Shown piece after piece: positions 61,779-64,000 of a DNA stretch of 64,000 nt (positions are counted from its first letter, which is position 1; the number at the start of each line of letters is the position of its first letter). The notes under the pieces were generated by a model that ran no database searches, was not told where the DNA came from, and saw nothing but the letters and a program-made list of their open reading frames with translations. The position numbers were made by a program, and so were the translations under genes. The stretch is from Caenimonas sp. SL110 (GTDB taxonomy: Bacteria; Pseudomonadota; Gammaproteobacteria; Burkholderiales; Burkholderiaceae_C): contig NZ_JANU01000007.1 in the NCBI RefSeq assembly GCF_001044395.1, forward strand, positions 1-64,000, given 5' to 3'.

Positions 61779-63704
61779 ATGTTTGAATTCGTTCGCAAGC
61801 ACAACCGGGTCATGCAGTTCCTGCTGGTCCTGCTGATTTTCCCGTCGTTTGTCCTGTTTGGCCTTGAGGGGTACAACCGCTACAACGAACAGGGCGAGGC
61901 CGTTGCCAAGGTCGATGGCCGCGAGATCAAGCAGTCGGAGTGGGATGAAGCCCACAAAAAGGAAGTCGATCGTGTCCGATCGCAAAACCCGGGCCTCGAC
62001 GCCAAGATGCTGGACACACCGGCATTCAAGTACGCGATGCTCGAGCGCATCGTTCGCGACCGCGTGATTGCTGCGGCAGCAGACAAGGCGCACCTCACAA
62101 CGACGGACCAGCGCCTGGCGCGCGAGCTGCAAAAGAACGAAATGATCGCCTCGATGCGCGGCCCTGATGGAAAGCTCGACATGGCGCGCTATCGCGCACT
62201 GCTTGGCGCCCAGGGCATGACGCCTGAAATGTATGAAGCCGGCGTGCGCGCCGATCTGTCTGCCCGTCAGTTGTTTGCAGGCGTCAGTGGAACGAGCTTC
62301 GCGACACCGCAGCAAGCGGCCCTGTCGATCAACCCGTTCTTCGAAAAACGCGAAGTGCAGGTGGCCCGGTTTGCACCGGCCGAATTCGCCAGCAAGGTCA
62401 CGATCACTGATGCGGACCTCGACACCTTCTACAAGGCGAACCCGTCGATGTTCCAGACCCCGGAGCAAGCCAACATCGAGTATGTGGTGCTGGACCTTGA
62501 GACGGTCAAGAAGGGGATCACGCTGGCCGAGCAGGACGTCAAGAGCTACTTCGAGCAGAACCAGAAGACGGTTGCCGGCCAGGAAGAGCGCCGCGCCAGC
62601 CACATCCTGGTGCCGTTGGCAAAGGGTGCAAGCGAAGCCGATCGCGCGAAAGCCAAAGAGAAGGCGGATCAACTGCTGGCTGCTGTGAAGAAAGCACCCG
62701 ACAGCTTCGCGGATGTCGCCAAAAAAGAATCGAAGCACGAAGAGACGGCAGCCAAGGGCGGCGACCTCGACTTCTTCGTGAAGGACGCGATGCTGCCTGC
62801 GGTCGCGAATCTTGCGTTCTCGCTCAAGAAGGGCGAGATCGGCGGACCTGTCGAAAGCGAGTTGGGCCTGCATATCGTCAAGCTCACTGACATCAAGGCA
62901 GCGCCCAAGCCCAAGACATTCGAGGAATCGCGTACCGAACTCGAAGCAACGCTGAAGACGCAGCAAGCCCAGCGCAAGTTCGCCGAGAGCGCCGATGCGT
63001 TCAGCAACACGGTCTATGAGCAAGCTGACAGCCTCAAGCCTGTTGCCGACAAGCTCAAGCTCGAGATCAGGACGGCATCCGGTGTGCGCCGCACCCCCGC
63101 GGCCGGTGCCACAGGTCCGCTGGCGTCAGAGAAGTTCCTGAATGCGCTTTTCGCGCCGGACAGCGTGGACAAGAAGCGCAACACCGAGGCGGTCGAGGCG
63201 GGACCCAGTGCCCTGGTCTCGGGACGCGTCGCGCAGTACATGCCTGCGCGGACCTTGCCGTTCGCAGAGGTCAAGGAGCAAGTCCGCGAGAAGCTGGTGG
63301 CCGCACGTTCTTCCGAACTGGCAAAAAAGGAAGGCATGGCAAAGCTGGCTGCCTGGAAGGCGGCGCCGGCGACGGCCACGCTTTCACCCGCTGTGACGCT
63401 CTCGCGCCAGGACGCAGCCAATCAACCGCAGCCACTGGTCGAGGCCGCATTGCGTGCCGACCCGGGTGCATTGCCTGGTTTTGTCGGGGTTGACCTCGGA
63501 GCGCAGGGTTATGCGGTCGTGAAAGTCAACAAGCTGGTCGCGCGCGAGAACCCGACCGATGAAGTTGCAAAGCAGGAGCGCCAGCAGTATTCGCAGTGGT
63601 GGGCAACCGCAGAAGGCATTGCTTATTACAACCTGCTCAAGGAGCGCCTGAAGGTCACGATCAAGGCGCCAAAACCTGAGATGGATCCGCTGCTCACGAA
63701 GTGA
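61779..63704 (+). CDS. ppiD: Periplasmic peptidyl-prolyl isomerase / chaperone PpiD
   Basis: The product has 641 residues, the PpiD size. One membrane helix (residues about 12-32) anchors it, and the SurA-like N-terminal chaperone part follows. The parvulin domain is about 265-375, with RRASHILVPL and GPVESELGLHIVKL. It helps fold outer-membrane and exported proteins at the SecYEG exit. The order HU, tRNA-Val, PpiD is familiar from Burkholderiales. The start ATG follows the terminator by 22 nt. Confidence 0.92.
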   Translation: MFEFVRKHNRVMQFLLVLLIFPSFVLFGLEGYNRYNEQGEAVAKVDGREIKQSEWDEAHKKEVDRVRSQNPGLDAKMLDTPAFKYAMLERIVRDRVIAAAADKAHLTTTDQRLARELQKNEMIASMRGPDGKLDMARYRALLGAQGMTPEMYEAGVRADLSARQLFAGVSGTSFATPQQAALSINPFFEKREVQVARFAPAEFASKVTITDADLDTFYKANPSMFQTPEQANIEYVVLDLETVKKGITLAEQDVKSYFEQNQKTVAGQEERRASHILVPLAKGASEADRAKAKEKADQLLAAVKKAPDSFADVAKKESKHEETAAKGGDLDFFVKDAMLPAVANLAFSLKKGEIGGPVESELGLHIVKLTDIKAAPKPKTFEESRTELEATLKTQQAQRKFAESADAFSNTVYEQADSLKPVADKLKLEIRTASGVRRTPAAGATGPLASEKFLNALFAPDSVDKKRNTEAVEAGPSALVSGRVAQYMPARTLPFAEVKEQVREKLVAARSSELAKKEGMAKLAAWKAAPATATLSPAVTLSRQDAANQPQPLVEAALRADPGALPGFVGVDLGAQGYAVVKVNKLVARENPTDEVAKQERQQYSQWWATAEGIAYYNLLKERLKVTIKAPKPEMDPLLTK

Positions 63705-63708
63705 CGCG

Positions 63709-64000
63709 ATGGCGCTGTCGCACAACGGGCTCGAGGCCACCGATGCGTTGCAGGCGCTGCTCGATCAGGCATCGGCGCTTCGCACCGATGGCCGGGAAGC
63801 CGACGCTATCGCCCTGGGCCCCGACATCCTTCGCGCTTACTACGAGGTGGAGCAGGGGCGCCCGCTCGACCGTGCCAACGCGTCAACCTTCACCGAGAAG
63901 CTCTACCGCCGCATGCTCGATGTTCACGAGAGCGGTTGTCCCGTTTACTCAACCCTGTCCGACAAGATCAGGGTGCGCGACCATGTGGCGAGCCGTATCG
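63709..64000 (+). CDS. N-terminal part of a probable TupA-like ATP-grasp protein (cut by window edge)
   Basis: Ninety-seven codons are visible from ATG 63709, 5 nt after the ppiD stop. The motif FTEKLYRRMLDVHESGCPV followed by LSDKIRVRDHVASRI is like the front of TupA-type ATP-grasp proteins of cell-surface polysaccharide synthesis, where FNEKLQWRK and LADKYAVRDYV-like motifs occur. The rest, including the ATP site, is off the window, so the call is tentative. Confidence 0.55.
   Translation, partial: MALSHNGLEATDALQALLDQASALRTDGREADAIALGPDILRAYYEVEQGRPLDRANASTFTEKLYRRMLDVHESGCPVYSTLSDKIRVRDHVASRI

Overview
The window is about 64% GC, with dense, often overlapping genes. It reads as chromosome of a betaproteobacterium of the order Burkholderiales, probably Comamonadaceae or a near relative. 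Supporting signs are the long Lys/Ala/Pro-rich N-terminus of RpoD, a phasin gene, an Arg32-type EF-P beside its EarP rhamnosyltransferase, the HU / tRNA-Val / PpiD order, and repeated Liv-type transporters for aromatic acids. I cannot name the genus. No insertion sequence, prophage, CRISPR array or rRNA gene was seen.

Layout. (1) 1-11864, minus strand: one enormous RHS/YD-repeat gene (at least 3,954 codons, 3' end off the window) whose distal third is tandem FnIII-like modules. Its leader holds two hairpins. (2) 11865-14254: three palindromic repeats, then two tandem paralogous glycosyltransferases. (3) 14265-30694: an aromatic (vanillin/vanillate-type) catabolic region. It holds a MetE-like methyltransferase divergent from vanA-vanR-vanB, a first five-gene Liv-type ABC transporter, an AraC regulator divergent from a second five-gene Liv-type transporter, and a vanillin dehydrogenase-type aldehyde dehydrogenase. 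A plausible scheme is uptake by the two transporters, vanillin to vanillate by the dehydrogenase, and O-demethylation to protocatechuate by VanA/VanB under VanR. (4) 30735-31976: a three-gene MNT-HEPN toxin-antitoxin-like operon with a paired operator. (5) 32035-36565: rpoD and dnaG, without rpsU in front. (6) 36655-46270: lipid, thioester and surface functions (acyl-CoA synthetase, YihY/BrkB membrane protein, gamma-glutamyltransferase, 3-hydroxyacyl-CoA dehydrogenase-type SDR, iron-binding protein, patatin lipoprotein, phasin, deacetylase, thioesterase). (7) 46351-53653: ion antiporter, hydroxyacid dehydrogenase, RmuC, MFS, LOG-family protein, a GYF-like membrane protein and a DUF3445 protein. 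(8) 53723-64000: efp-earP, uvrC-pgsA-EamA, a haloacetate dehalogenase overlapping a tartrate dehydrogenase-type enzyme, hupB, tRNA-Val, ppiD, and the start of a TupA-like ATP-grasp gene.

Regulation visible in the sequence: a GntR/VanR-type palindrome over the vanA -10, a Fur-box-like site before fbpA, a LiuR-like palindrome before the SDR gene, TGCA-rich PhaR-like motifs at the phasin promoter, a duplicated palindrome at the MNT gene, and good sigma-70 promoters before hupB and the MetE-like gene. A family of about 21-bp palindromes is scattered through the left half, and one copy has become part of the AraC reading frame.

The items most worth a second look are the giant RHS/FnIII gene with its ribosome-site-sequestering leader, the three-gene MNT-HEPN operon, the AraC C-terminus made from a palindromic repeat, and the two-transporter vanillate region.
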